A DNA stretch of 64,000 bases from Acidisarcina sp. (GCA_035539175.1 DATLIY010000007.1:1178001-1242000); one strand, 5' to 3'; shown: positions 45,586-55,382, numbered from the stretch's first letter. Notes: generated by a model not told the origin, from the sequence alone. Numbers and translations are program-made.

Positions 45586-46252
45586 ACTTGCTCCATCCAT
45601 CCTTTCTGCAGATTTCTCCCGCCTGGCCGAGGAGATTGAAGCCGCCGAGCGCGGCGGCGGAACTGTCGTTCACGTGGACATCATGGATGGACACTTCGTG
45701 CCCAACATCACCCTGGGTCCCCCGGTGGTCAAATCGCTGCGCAAGGTGACAAAACTCCCGCTGGACTGCCATCTGATGATTGAAAACGCCGATGAATTCA
45801 TTCCGGCGTTCGCCGATGCGGGAGCGAACTGGGTCAGCGTTCACTATGAGGCCTGCCGCCATCTCCATCGAACGCTGGAACTTATCGCGCAGCACGGCAT
45901 GCGGCCAGCGGTGGTCGTCAATCCTGCTACCCGCGTCGATCTGCTGATCGACATCCTGCCTATCGTGCATCACGTTCTGGTGATGAGCGTGAATCCGGGC
46001 TTTGGCGGGCAGAGTTTTATTCCGTTTTCGCTGGATAAGATCCGGCGGCTGCACGAACTTCGACGCGAACTGGGTCTGGGTTATAGGATTGAAGTGGACG
46101 GAGGCGTTGCTCACGACACCATCGCCCAGGTGGTCCAGGCAGGAGCAGATCTGCTGGTTGCCGGAAACGCGGTCTTCGGCCATGGCCACCCGGAAAAGCA
46201 TGCACGCGAATTGCTCCAGGCTGCACGCATCGCAGCCGGGGAAGTGGCATAG
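45578..46252 (+). CDS. rpe: Ribulose-phosphate 3-epimerase
   Basis: A 224-residue TIM-barrel enzyme interconverting ribulose 5-phosphate and xylulose 5-phosphate in the pentose phosphate pathway. Motifs: LAPSILSADFSRLAEEIEAA, VHVDIMDGHFVPNITLGPPV, DCHLMIENADEF, VLVMSVNPGFGGQSFIP and IEVDGGVAHDTIAQVVQAGA. Overlaps the preceding stop by 8 bases, suggesting translational coupling. Confidence 0.96.
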   Translation: MVELAPSILSADFSRLAEEIEAAERGGGTVVHVDIMDGHFVPNITLGPPVVKSLRKVTKLPLDCHLMIENADEFIPAFADAGANWVSVHYEACRHLHRTLELIAQHGMRPAVVVNPATRVDLLIDILPIVHHVLVMSVNPGFGGQSFIPFSLDKIRRLHELRRELGLGYRIEVDGGVAHDTIAQVVQAGADLLVAGNAVFGHGHPEKHARELLQAARIAAGEVA

Positions 46253-46345
46253 GAAACACCCCGCCGCGAAGCCGGAAAGAAGCAGCGGGCCGGAAGCACG
46301 ATCACCGGCATGGGAATTGAGCAGCGTTTCAAATTTTGAGGTGTT

Positions 46346-47887
46346 ATGAATCGGTTTCTTTCACGTATATCGGTCGCTTGCCTGCTGGCAGCTTTTGCCG
46401 TCTCGGCTCAAGCCGGCAACCCTCTCAAGCACGAATCCAAGAACACAAAGAGAAAGATCAACCGCTCCAACCCTCTGGCCGATGTGAAGTCGAAGCAGCC
46501 TGACAAGGAGCTGTTCGACAAGGCAATGGTTGCGATGAAGAAGGGCCGCTACGATGTTTGCCGGCTGGACCTGCAGACCCTTCTGAACACCTATCCCGAG
46601 TCGGAGTACCAGATGCGGGCGAAACTGGCCGTCGGCGATAGCTGGCTGAAGGAGGGAGGCACCGCCGCCCTGACCCAGGCCGAATCCGAATACAAGGACT
46701 TCATTACCTTCTTCCCCAACCAGCCGGAAGCGGCCGAAGCGCAGATGAAGGTCGCCGACATCTACTACATGCAGATGGAGAAGCCGGACCGTGATTTCAA
46801 CAACACGTTGAAGGCCGAGCAGGAATACCGGCAGATGATCCAGCAGTTCCCGGACTCCACGCTGGTGCCGCGAGCCAAGCAACGGCTGCGCGAGGTGCAG
46901 GAGGTTCTGGCCGAGCGTGAGTTCCAGATCGGCAGCTACTACGCAACGCGCGAGAACTATGCTGGCGCGATTGCCCGTCTGCAAACCGTGGTGGATACCT
47001 ATCCCCTGTACAGCCACAGCGACATGGCTCTGCTGACCTTGGGAGACGCGTATGCCGCTGAAGCCACCTTCGCAAAGAAGATCAACATTCCTCCCGCGGC
47101 CAAGGAACGGCTGACATCGATCTACAATGATCGCGCTGCGGATGCCTACAGCAAGGTCGTGACCCGCTACCCCATGGCGCCGCACGTTGAGGATGCCAAG
47201 GAACGGCTGATCGCGCTCAACAAGGCTGTACCGGAGCCGACGCCGGAAGCTCTCGCTGAAAACGAAGCCGAGATGCAGAGCCTGATCAACATCAAGCTCA
47301 AGGATCGCGCCATGCTGCTGATCAAGCATGGCCCCTCCACCATCCAGGCCTCCCGTGTTGGCGAACCTTCCATGGCGGATGCCAAGCGCACGATCGCTCC
47401 GGATGTGAGCAAAGAAACCATCGCGGTCTTCAACTCGGCTATGGGCAAACAGACCACCGCCGACGCACAGGCCGCAACACCGGAGGCAGTAACGAATGGA
47501 ACTGCCCCGCCGCGCACTGGCGACACTGGCGCGGTGAAGCTTGAAGACGTACCGGAAGGCAACAGCGTGGGAGCCACCATCGTCTCTGCTCCAGCCAGCG
47601 GAAGCATTCCGGCAGAGGCGCAACCGGCTTCCGGTGAGCCCGCTGCTGCCGCGCCCGCCAACAATGGCCTGAAGGCCGTCGGCCCTACGGACACAACCGC
47701 TCTGCCCCCGGTAGAGAAGCCCGCAGAAACCGCTGACCAGGTAAACGACGTCAAGAACGCGGGTGGTGCCCAGGTAGCGACGGGAACAACCAGCAAGAAG
47801 GCGCAGAAGCCGAGCTTCGACTCCAGCCAGGATTCTTCGAGCAAGCACAAGAAAAAGAAGGGTCTGGACAAGCTGAACCCGTTCTAA
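46346..47887 (+). CDS. BamD-like TPR outer-membrane assembly protein
   Basis: A 513-residue exported protein. Signal (to AFAVSAQA, residue 23), then a TPR/Sel-like domain resembling BamD: KELFDKAMVAMKKGRYDVCR, FITFFPNQPEAAEAQMKVAD and AEQEYRQMIQQFPDSTLVPR, then YSKVVTRYPMAPHVEDAKER. BamD helps fold outer-membrane barrels. Unlike typical BamD there is no lipobox Cys at the signal end, and a 150-residue Ala/Pro/Thr tail follows. GAGG lies four bases before the ATG. Confidence 0.82.
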   Translation: MNRFLSRISVACLLAAFAVSAQAGNPLKHESKNTKRKINRSNPLADVKSKQPDKELFDKAMVAMKKGRYDVCRLDLQTLLNTYPESEYQMRAKLAVGDSWLKEGGTAALTQAESEYKDFITFFPNQPEAAEAQMKVADIYYMQMEKPDRDFNNTLKAEQEYRQMIQQFPDSTLVPRAKQRLREVQEVLAEREFQIGSYYATRENYAGAIARLQTVVDTYPLYSHSDMALLTLGDAYAAEATFAKKINIPPAAKERLTSIYNDRAADAYSKVVTRYPMAPHVEDAKERLIALNKAVPEPTPEALAENEAEMQSLINIKLKDRAMLLIKHGPSTIQASRVGEPSMADAKRTIAPDVSKETIAVFNSAMGKQTTADAQAATPEAVTNGTAPPRTGDTGAVKLEDVPEGNSVGATIVSAPASGSIPAEAQPASGEPAAAAPANNGLKAVGPTDTTALPPVEKPAETADQVNDVKNAGGAQVATGTTSKKAQKPSFDSSQDSSSKHKKKKGLDKLNPF

Positions 47888-47903
47888 CCCGCACGCATAG
47901 ATC

Positions 47904-47939
47904 CAATGGAAAAGCCGTCTTCGGACGGCTTTTCCATTG
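47904..47939 (+). terminator. Terminator after the BamD-like gene
   Basis: A 16-base perfect stem with loop TTCG (left arm CAATGGAAAAGCCGTC), with the T run inside the right arm. Confidence 0.85.
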
Positions 47940-48004
47940 CACGCCGATTCCCAGCCCGGTGGTTTGGCTGTGCTATCGTGAAGAGTACTTCGTCGAAAAA
48001 AAGT

Positions 48005-50767
48005 ATGTCCCACGACCTGCCGAAAGCATACGATCCCACCGCAATTGAAGACCGCTGGGCCGAGTACTGGGTGAAGGAGCGGCTGTTTGACCAGCCTACC
48101 CCCAAGCCCGGTGCTCACGCCGCGTCTGCGAAGCGTAATTTCACCATTCTGCTGCCTCCTCCGAACGTTACAGGCCGCCTGCACATGGGCCACATGCTCA
48201 ACCAGACGGAGATGGACATCCTGACCCGCTGGCACCGCATGCTGGGCGACAGAACCCTCTGGGTCCCCGGAACCGATCACGCCGGCATCGCCACGCAGAT
48301 GATGGTGGAGCGGCAACTGGCCAGCGAAGGCACCAGCCGCGAAGGACTTGGCCGGGAAGCCTTTGTCGAGCGCGTCTGGGAGTGGAAGCGCCACTACGGC
48401 GGCGCGATTCTCGACCAGATGAAGCGTCTTGGAGCCAGTGTCGATTGGTCGCGCGAATACTTCACGATGGACGACCATCTCTCGGTCGCTGTGAAGGAGG
48501 CCTTCGTTCGCCTCTACGAACAGGGATTGATCTACCGCGGCGCCTACATTGTGAACTGGTGCCCGCGATGCCAGACTGCTCTCTCCGACCTTGAAGTGGT
48601 GCACGAAGAGCAGCAGGGCAAGCTTTGGAAGATACGCTATACCGTCGTGGGGGACCCCACCACCTCGCTCACCATTGCCACCACGCGTCCGGAGACCATG
48701 CTGGGCGATGTAGCCGTCGCCGTGCATCCCGAGGATGAGCGCTATCTTCACCTGCATGGCAAGCAACTGGTGCTGCCGCTGACGGGCAGGGAGATTCCCG
48801 TCATCACCGATGACTGGGTAAGCCGCGACTTCGGCACCGGAGCGGTGAAGGTAACCCCGGCGCACGACCCCAACGACTTCGCGATTGGCGAGCGCCATGG
48901 TCTGCCCTCCATCAACGTGATGGATGAGACCGGCCACATGAACAGCGCAGCCGGAGACTACGCAGGACTGGATCGTTATGAGGCCCGCAAGCGCATCCTG
49001 CAGCAGTTGGAGGCTCAGGGGCTTCTCGTTTCGGTGAAGGACCACGTCAACGCGGTTGGCAAGTGTGACCGCTGCAAGACGGTAGTGGAACCACGGCTGT
49101 CGCTGCAGTGGTTCATCAAGATTCAGCCGCTCGCCGATAAGGCCATCGAGGCCGTCGAGAAGGGGTACATCAAGTTCACCCCGGAGCAGTACTCCAAGAC
49201 CTACTTCGAGTGGATGCGCAATATTCATGACTGGTGCATCTCGCGCCAGCTATGGTGGGGACATCGCATCCCGGCGTGGCACTGCCTTATCTGTCACAAG
49301 ATCACCGTGGCGCGCGACGTGCCCACGGCGTGCGTTCACTGCGGCAGCGACACGCTGGAGCAGGAAACAGACGTTCTGGATACCTGGTTCTCCTCCGGGC
49401 TGCTGCCCTTCTCCGTCTTTGGCTGGCCGGAGCACACGACGGACCTGGATACCTTCTATCCCACGCAGCTCCTGGTAACCGGATTCGACATTCTCTTCTT
49501 CTGGGTGGCACGCATGATCATGCTGGGTTGCCACTTCATGCTGGAGATGCCAATGCCGGATGGCTCGCCGCGCAAACTGCAGGACTCGGTGCCCTTCCGC
49601 GAGGTCTATATTCACGCGTTGGTTCGCGATGCCGACCGGCAGAAGATGTCCAAGACCAAGGGCAACGTAATTGACCCAATCGAGATTGTGAGCCGCTTCG
49701 GCACGGATGCGGTGCGCTTCACCCTGGCCGCAATGGCGTCGCCGGGAACCGACATCGCCTTCAGCGAAGCGCGCACCGAGGGCTACCGCGCCTTTGCCAA
49801 CAAGATCTGGAACGCGGCGCGCTTCCTGTTCATGAACGTCGACCGCGCGGCCGAGGCCGGCATCGTTGTCGATCCTCGTACGCTGCCTTCCGAGCCCGTC
49901 GCCGCGCCCGATGCTCCGCTGGAGGTACGCTGGATCGTCTCCCGGCTGAACCACACCGCCGGCGAAATCGACGAAGCACTGCGCGAGTATCGCTTCCACG
50001 AAGCCGCCAATCTGGTCTACAGCTTTTTCTGGGGAGACCTCTGCGACTGGTATCTCGAAGTAGCCAAGCTTCGGCTGGACTTCAGCGAATCGGCGGATCC
50101 AACGGCAACGCATGCCGCAATGGTGACTCTGCTGGGCGTCTTTGAATCCGCGCTGCGTATGCTCTCGCCCTTCATGCCCTTCCTGACAGAGGAGTTGTGG
50201 CATGCCATCTATGACGGCGCTCCACCGCTGAAGTCGATCGCGCTCGCGCACTTTCCAGTAGCCAATGCGGCATCGATCGACGACCGCGCAGAGCAGGAGA
50301 TGCGCTGCTTGCAGGATCTGATCGTCGCGGTGCGCGATTTGCGCAAGAAGGCAGAGGTGGAAGAGAAGGCCGCCATCCCGCTGCGCATACGCACCTCAGC
50401 GGCGAATCAGGCGTCCTTCATCAAGAATCAGGCCATTCTCGAACGGCTTGCACGCGTCTCTACTGTCGAGTTCACTGCTGGATTGCCCGAAGGCGCAGGC
50501 GTGCGCAGCACTCCGGACTTTGACGTCGCCATCGTCTACGAAAAGCAGATCGATGTTGCCGCGGAGGCTGCCCGCCTCACCAAAGATCTCGCGCAATACG
50601 AAAAGGAAATAGCAAACGCGGAGCGTCAGTTGGGGAACGAAGGCTTTCTGGGCAAGGCGCCTGCGCACGTCATCGAGGGGATCCGGAAACGCCACGGCGA
50701 GTTGGAAATACTTATCCGCAAGGCTCGAACTGCCCTGGATGCGCTGCCAGACGCATCGAGAATTTAG
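48005..50767 (+). CDS. valS: Valyl-tRNA synthetase
   Basis: A 920-residue class I synthetase. The HIGH motif is LPPPNVTGRLHMGHM and the KMSKS motif is KMSKTKGNVIDP (Lys at 547). Other segments: VPGTDHAGIATQMMVERQL, VTPAHDPNDFAIG of the editing domain, DVLDTWFSSGLLPFS, and a C-terminal coiled coil (AAEAARLTKDLAQYEKEIAN). ATG 48005 gives the family start MSHDLPKAYDPTAIEDRW; the frame opens earlier. First gene of a long plus-strand run. Confidence 0.97.
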   Translation: MSHDLPKAYDPTAIEDRWAEYWVKERLFDQPTPKPGAHAASAKRNFTILLPPPNVTGRLHMGHMLNQTEMDILTRWHRMLGDRTLWVPGTDHAGIATQMMVERQLASEGTSREGLGREAFVERVWEWKRHYGGAILDQMKRLGASVDWSREYFTMDDHLSVAVKEAFVRLYEQGLIYRGAYIVNWCPRCQTALSDLEVVHEEQQGKLWKIRYTVVGDPTTSLTIATTRPETMLGDVAVAVHPEDERYLHLHGKQLVLPLTGREIPVITDDWVSRDFGTGAVKVTPAHDPNDFAIGERHGLPSINVMDETGHMNSAAGDYAGLDRYEARKRILQQLEAQGLLVSVKDHVNAVGKCDRCKTVVEPRLSLQWFIKIQPLADKAIEAVEKGYIKFTPEQYSKTYFEWMRNIHDWCISRQLWWGHRIPAWHCLICHKITVARDVPTACVHCGSDTLEQETDVLDTWFSSGLLPFSVFGWPEHTTDLDTFYPTQLLVTGFDILFFWVARMIMLGCHFMLEMPMPDGSPRKLQDSVPFREVYIHALVRDADRQKMSKTKGNVIDPIEIVSRFGTDAVRFTLAAMASPGTDIAFSEARTEGYRAFANKIWNAARFLFMNVDRAAEAGIVVDPRTLPSEPVAAPDAPLEVRWIVSRLNHTAGEIDEALREYRFHEAANLVYSFFWGDLCDWYLEVAKLRLDFSESADPTATHAAMVTLLGVFESALRMLSPFMPFLTEELWHAIYDGAPPLKSIALAHFPVANAASIDDRAEQEMRCLQDLIVAVRDLRKKAEVEEKAAIPLRIRTSAANQASFIKNQAILERLARVSTVEFTAGLPEGAGVRSTPDFDVAIVYEKQIDVAAEAARLTKDLAQYEKEIANAERQLGNEGFLGKAPAHVIEGIRKRHGELEILIRKARTALDALPDASRI

Positions 50768-50788
50768 GCGCACACGCCGGGAGACGAT

Positions 50789-51673
50789 ATGGATTGGAAT
50801 AGCAAGCGAGTGGAAGCACTGCTGCAACAGGCACTGGTGGAAGACAAGGCAACCAGCGATGCGACCACCGAGCTCACCATCGACCCTCACATGCGCGCCT
50901 CCGCCACGGTGCTGGCAAAGCAGGAGTGCGTCCTTTCCGGCCTGGGATGTATCCCGCGCTTCCTGACAATTTTTGCCAAGCTCGACAAGCAGCCTGCGTC
51001 ACGGTTTGAAGTCATCAGCCACCCGGAGATCTTTGACGGCGTGCGACTGCGCAAGGGCCAGGCCATCGCCGTCATCCGCCACAATGCGCGCGTCCTGCTG
51101 GCCTGCGAGCGGGTCATCCTGAACCTGATGCAGCGCATGAGCGGCATTGCGACGCTTACCCGCAGATATGTAGACGAACTCTCCGGCACCAACACCAAGC
51201 TGCTCGACACCCGCAAAACCGTTCCCGGCATGCGCGTGCTGGATAAGTACGCCGTCCTCTGCGGCGGCGGCGTCAATCATCGGCTCGATCTTTCCGATGG
51301 AGTCCTGATCAAGAACAACCACATCTCCCTCGGCGGCGGATTGGAACAGGTGCTCGTCCGGGCGCTTGCCAAACGCAAACCGGGGCAGCAGATCGAGGTT
51401 GAGGTGAGGACCTTCGAGGAGCTCGAACTGGCCATCAAGTGCGGCGCCGACTCCCTGCTGGTCGATAACATGACGCCAGCGCAGGTGAAGAAGGCCGTCA
51501 AGATGGTGCGCAGCCAAGGGCTGACGATTCCCATCGAGGCCTCCGGCGGAATTCAACTGGAAAATATCCGCAAGTATGCCCTGGCAGGCGTGGATTATAT
51601 TTCGGTTGGCGCGCTCACCCACTCCGCACCGGCAGTAGACCTGAGCATGAAGATCACGGCGGAGATTTACTAG
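50789..51673 (+). CDS. nadC: Nicotinate-nucleotide pyrophosphorylase (quinolinate phosphoribosyltransferase)
   Basis: A 294-residue NAD-synthesis enzyme that converts quinolinate to nicotinate mononucleotide. Motifs: ALVEDKATSDATTELTI, NLMQRMSGIATLTRRYVDEL, LLDTRKTVPGMRVLDKYAVL, CGGGVNHRLDLSDGVLIKNN, EVEVRTFEELELAIKCGADS and IPIEASGGIQLENIRKYALA, then VGALTHSAPAVDLSMKI. GGAG six bases before the ATG; 21 bases after valS. Confidence 0.96.
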   Translation: MDWNSKRVEALLQQALVEDKATSDATTELTIDPHMRASATVLAKQECVLSGLGCIPRFLTIFAKLDKQPASRFEVISHPEIFDGVRLRKGQAIAVIRHNARVLLACERVILNLMQRMSGIATLTRRYVDELSGTNTKLLDTRKTVPGMRVLDKYAVLCGGGVNHRLDLSDGVLIKNNHISLGGGLEQVLVRALAKRKPGQQIEVEVRTFEELELAIKCGADSLLVDNMTPAQVKKAVKMVRSQGLTIPIEASGGIQLENIRKYALAGVDYISVGALTHSAPAVDLSMKITAEIY

Positions 51674-51678
51674 GGTCT

Positions 51679-52518
51679 GTGAACCGGATCCAGCCGCAAA
51701 CCATGGCCGATACCCTCAACATCTCCGCCCTGAACCAGGCATTGGTTGGCACCCCCTTCGCCGGCCATCTGCGGCACTTCGCCAGTCTCCCTTCGACCAA
51801 CTCCCTTGCGATGCAGGAGGCGGGGTCCGGTGCGCCGCATGGCTCCGTGTACCTGGCCGACGAACAGACCGCCGGACGCGGGCGCGGAGACCATGACTGG
51901 CACTCCGAGCCTGGTTCGGGGATTTACCTCAGCGTGCTTCTCCGGCCTGCCATCGCTCCGGCCGACGTGTTGTGGCTTTCGCTCGCCGCCGGCCTCGCGG
52001 TTTCCTCTGCAATTCGCCAGGTTACGACGCTCGAGCCCGATCTGCGCTGGCCAAACGATCTGCTTTTTGGTTCGCGCAAATTCTGCGGGATCCTCACCGA
52101 GCTCCATGCCGAGGTCACGCGCGTACACCACGCGGTCATCGGCATCGGTATCAATGTGCATCAGGAGGCATTCCGCGGCGAGCTCCGGCACACCGCGACA
52201 TCGCTCAGGATCGAGAGCGGCCGCGAATGGCCGAGGCAGGAGATTGTCGCTGCTTTGCTACAATCGCTCCATCGCGAGACCGTCGCGCTCACCTCGTCTG
52301 CAACAGCCGCAGACGCCGCCGCCCGAATTCCAGAGCGAGTAGAAAAAATCTCTTCCTGGATTCGCGGAAAGAGGGTGACGGTGGACGAGGCGGAGGGTTT
52401 CTCCGGCGTGACCGAGGGACTCGACCCACGCGGCTTTCTTCTCGTTCGAACCAGCGATGGCCTTCGCACTGTGCTTTCTGGTAGCGTGCGAGAAGCCAAA
52501 TCCAATTCTTTCCGGTGA
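51679..52518 (+). CDS. birA: Biotin-[acetyl-CoA-carboxylase] ligase
   Basis: A 279-residue biotin protein ligase without the N-terminal HTH repressor domain, so it attaches biotin but probably does not regulate. Motifs: LPSTNSLAMQEA, ADEQTAGRGRGDHDWHSEPG, SGIYLSVLLRP, DLRWPNDLLFGSRKFCGILTE with the catalytic Lys, and IGIGINVHQEAF. Start GTG 51679 with AGGG upstream; ATG 51703 is an alternative. Five bases after nadC. Confidence 0.92.
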   Translation: MNRIQPQTMADTLNISALNQALVGTPFAGHLRHFASLPSTNSLAMQEAGSGAPHGSVYLADEQTAGRGRGDHDWHSEPGSGIYLSVLLRPAIAPADVLWLSLAAGLAVSSAIRQVTTLEPDLRWPNDLLFGSRKFCGILTELHAEVTRVHHAVIGIGINVHQEAFRGELRHTATSLRIESGREWPRQEIVAALLQSLHRETVALTSSATAADAAARIPERVEKISSWIRGKRVTVDEAEGFSGVTEGLDPRGFLLVRTSDGLRTVLSGSVREAKSNSFR

Positions 52519-53351
52519 GAGCAGTGCTGCTGACTATTGACGTTGGAAATTCGAATACCGTGCTGGCGCTGTTCACCCTGTCGCCCGATGCACCGGCAGC
52601 GGTGGCCGCCCACTGGCGCATCACCACGCATAAGACCCAGACGGCGGATGAGTATGGAGTGCTGTTTCTGAATCTCTTTGCAATGCAGGGGATCAAGGCC
52701 GCCGAGGTCACGAACATCATCATCGCCTCAGTGGTCCCGCCGGTTGAGTCCACGCTGCGCCGCGTCTGCGAGCGTTACTTCAAGCTCAAACCAATGTTCG
52801 TAGAGCCTGGCATCAAGACCGGCATGCCCATCCTGGTCGATAATCCCGCCGAACTGGGAGCCGACCGGCTGGTGAATGGCGTCGCTGCGTTTGCCCGCTT
52901 CGGCGGTCCCTGTGTGGTCGTGGACTTCGGTACTGCGACCACCTTCGATGTGATCTCCGCCAAGGGAGAATACTGCGGCGGAGTGATTGCGCCGGGGCTG
53001 GGAATCTCCGCCGATGCCCTCTTCTCGCGTGCCGCGCGGCTGGCTCGCGTCGACGTGCGGAAGCCTCCAAAGGTCATCGGCACCAACACCATGGTCAATA
53101 TTCAAAGCGGCCTGTACTACGGATACATCGGGCTGGTCGATGGCATCCTCGAGCATATCGCTGCGGAACTCGGCGAGCAGCCCAAGGTTGTGGCAACCGG
53201 CGGGCTGGCAAAGCTGATTGTGAACGATTCCAAGTACATCTGCGAAATCGACGATATGCTGACGATGGATGGCCTGCGGATCATCTATGAGCGCAATCGC
53301 CCCACGCGCCACCGCCCGCACCCCGCGGAAATGGAAAAGCACCAGAGTTGA
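52515..53351 (+). CDS. coaX: Type III pantothenate kinase
   Basis: A 278-residue CoaX that phosphorylates pantothenate in coenzyme A synthesis. Motifs: LTIDVGNSNTVLALF, NPAELGADRLVNGVAAFARF, CVVVDFGTATTFDVISAKGE, YCGGVIAPGLGISADALF and KVVATGGLAKLI. The GTG start overlaps the birA stop (GTGA); GTG 52524 is also possible. Pairing with birA is common. Confidence 0.94.
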   Translation: MRAVLLTIDVGNSNTVLALFTLSPDAPAAVAAHWRITTHKTQTADEYGVLFLNLFAMQGIKAAEVTNIIIASVVPPVESTLRRVCERYFKLKPMFVEPGIKTGMPILVDNPAELGADRLVNGVAAFARFGGPCVVVDFGTATTFDVISAKGEYCGGVIAPGLGISADALFSRAARLARVDVRKPPKVIGTNTMVNIQSGLYYGYIGLVDGILEHIAAELGEQPKVVATGGLAKLIVNDSKYICEIDDMLTMDGLRIIYERNRPTRHRPHPAEMEKHQS

Positions 53352-54052
53352 AAAATTATTTCAACTACTTCACCGAGATCGAGGAGCACTTCCAGCGCCG
53401 CCGGGGGACTCTGCTGATGCTCTCCACTCTGGACTGGGCGCTGATTGAGACATGGCGCGAGGCTGGCATCCCGCTCGAAGCAGTGCTGCGCGGCATTGAC
53501 GCGGCCTTCGACAAATACGATGCGCGCAAGACTCACGCCAGAGTAAGGCGCGTCAATGGGCTGGGCTATTGCACGCAGGAGGTGATGACCGCGGTGGAAG
53601 ACATGAAGGAGGCTTCCACCGGCACTGCGTCAGCACGCACAGAAACAGCCGCTCCCGGCTTTGAACAGGAGAGGATCGCGGCGCATCTCGATTTGTGCTC
53701 GCAGCAGTTACAAAAAGCGCCGGTAATCGAATCCTGCGCCACGGCCATCGCCGAGCTCGCACTTCGGCTGTCTGCGCTTGCGGTGGAAGTGCGGGCCAAA
53801 GAGCCGCAGATCGAAGAATTGGAGCGCACCCTGACCGTGATGGAAGAAAAAATGTTTGCCGTTCTGGTAGCTACCGCAGCCGAGGCGGAGATGACCAGCC
53901 TGCGCGAACAGGCTGCACGCGAGCTTGCGCCCTATCGAAGCCGCATGCAGGCGCTACAGATCCGCCAGGTAGAACAACAGTTCCTTCACAAAAAGCTGCT
54001 GGAGAAATATCGACTCCCGCGGCTCAGCCTTTTCTACATGAGCCAGGCATGA
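53348..54052 (+). CDS. Hypothetical protein between coaX and an RNA methyltransferase gene
   Basis: A 234-residue protein, helical and highly charged, with no membrane segment. An N-terminal part (MKNYFNYFTEIEEHFQRRRG, DWALIETWREAGIPLEAVLR) is followed by an Ala/Thr-rich linker and a long Glu-rich coiled-coil-like region (AKEPQIEELERTLTVMEEKM, ending HKKLLEKYRLPRLSLFYMSQ). TTG start at 53348 overlaps the coaX stop (TTGA) by four bases; its own stop overlaps the next ATG (ATGA). I do not recognise a family. Confidence 0.75.
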   Translation: MKNYFNYFTEIEEHFQRRRGTLLMLSTLDWALIETWREAGIPLEAVLRGIDAAFDKYDARKTHARVRRVNGLGYCTQEVMTAVEDMKEASTGTASARTETAAPGFEQERIAAHLDLCSQQLQKAPVIESCATAIAELALRLSALAVEVRAKEPQIEELERTLTVMEEKMFAVLVATAAEAEMTSLREQAARELAPYRSRMQALQIRQVEQQFLHKKLLEKYRLPRLSLFYMSQA

Positions 54053-55356
54053 AGCTCCACATCGACAAGGCGGTATACGGCGGAGCGGGACTTGGCCGCG
54101 TGAGCGACGAGAGCGATCCGCTCTTTGGCAAGACCGTTTTCGTTCCCTATACGCTGCCGGGAGAGACGGTGGATCTGCACATCCGCGAAGACAAGCGCAG
54201 CTTTGCCAACGGCGAGCTGGATGCAGTGCTGGAAGCGTCCGCGATGCGCACCTCTCCCGTTTGCCCCTACTTTGCAAACTGCGGCGGATGCCACTATCAG
54301 CATGCCGCTTACCCTGGCCAGTTGGAGATGAAGCAGGCGATCCTGCGCGAAACGCTGGAGCGCGCACGCCTCAAGAACCTGCCGGAGATCTCCCCGGTCG
54401 CAGCCGAGCCGTGGGCGTATCGCAACCGCATCCGGCTGCTGGTGGAACAGTCTCCCGTCTTCGCGCTCTGTTATCGCAGGCGCAACTCGCATGCCGCATT
54501 GCCGGTTACGCAATGCCCCATCGCTGCGCCGCTGCTGCAGCAGGCCATCGCCATCGTGACCAGGCTTGGCTCCGCCTGCGGCCTTGCCGAATTGTGCCAG
54601 GAGATCGAGTTCTTCACCAACGCCGAGCAAGACACTCTCCTGATTTCGCTGCTGTCGACGCGCACCCCGCGGAATGCAGCCTCGCGGATGGAGCACGCGT
54701 GCTCCCTGCTGGCCGGGGAACTTCCTGAACTGAAAGGCGCAGCGCTGTTTGCCCACGGAGATGAGGACAATCAAGGACAGATCCTGGCGCGCTGGGGTGA
54801 TCCAGCGCTGCTGTACCGTGCTGCCGGTTCGGACTATCGCGTCAGCCTGGGGTCGTTCTTTCAGGTCAATCGCTTCCTCATCGATCCTCTCGCGGCGCTG
54901 GTGACTGATAAACGCACAGGTGCCCTCGCATGGGATCTCTACGCGGGCGTCGGGCTCTTTGCCCGCGCGCTCAGCGGAGCCTTTGAGCGAGTGGTTGCTG
55001 TCGAATCCGCGCCGTTCTCTTCCGGCGATCTCTCGCACAACCTGCAGGGCACTCCGCATCGTGCTCTGCGGCTCACGACGCGCGATTTCCTGCGCCAGCA
55101 GACCCGCGGCAGAGCGGCTTCGCCGGATCTGGTGGTTGTGGATCCGCCAAGGAGCGGCCTCGGCAACGAGGTGGCATCGCTGCTGGCAAAGGCCGCCCCG
55201 CGCGAGATCGTGTACGTCTCCTGCGACCCCGCGACACTCTCGCGCGACCTGAACACGCTGGTACAATCGGGCTACCACCTCCGCCAAATTCACATGGTCG
55301 ATCTGTTTCCGCAGACCTTCCACATGGAATCGATTGTTGTGCTCTCCCGCAGCTAG
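54049..55356 (+). CDS. 23S rRNA (uracil-C5) methyltransferase, RlmD/TrmA family
   Basis: A 435-residue SAM-dependent enzyme. N-terminal TRAM-like domain (DKAVYGGAGLGRV, VPYTLPGETVDLHI), Fe-S cysteines (CPYFANCGGCHYQH), then FFQVNRFLIDPL, DLYAGVGLFARAL (SAM site), VVDPPRSGLGNEV and VYVSCDPATLSRDL with the catalytic Cys. RlmD and RlmC cannot be told apart by eye. ATG overlaps the preceding stop by four bases. Confidence 0.93.
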   Translation: MKLHIDKAVYGGAGLGRVSDESDPLFGKTVFVPYTLPGETVDLHIREDKRSFANGELDAVLEASAMRTSPVCPYFANCGGCHYQHAAYPGQLEMKQAILRETLERARLKNLPEISPVAAEPWAYRNRIRLLVEQSPVFALCYRRRNSHAALPVTQCPIAAPLLQQAIAIVTRLGSACGLAELCQEIEFFTNAEQDTLLISLLSTRTPRNAASRMEHACSLLAGELPELKGAALFAHGDEDNQGQILARWGDPALLYRAAGSDYRVSLGSFFQVNRFLIDPLAALVTDKRTGALAWDLYAGVGLFARALSGAFERVVAVESAPFSSGDLSHNLQGTPHRALRLTTRDFLRQQTRGRAASPDLVVVDPPRSGLGNEVASLLAKAAPREIVYVSCDPATLSRDLNTLVQSGYHLRQIHMVDLFPQTFHMESIVVLSRS

Positions 55357-55382
55357 GAGCGCCGGCGTGAGGTAAGGGGCCT

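Noticed and set aside
46361-49228. A 955-codon open frame on the minus strand
   Set aside because: It lies antisense to the BamD-like gene and valS, both with clear family motifs; long antisense frames are expected in GC-rich DNA.
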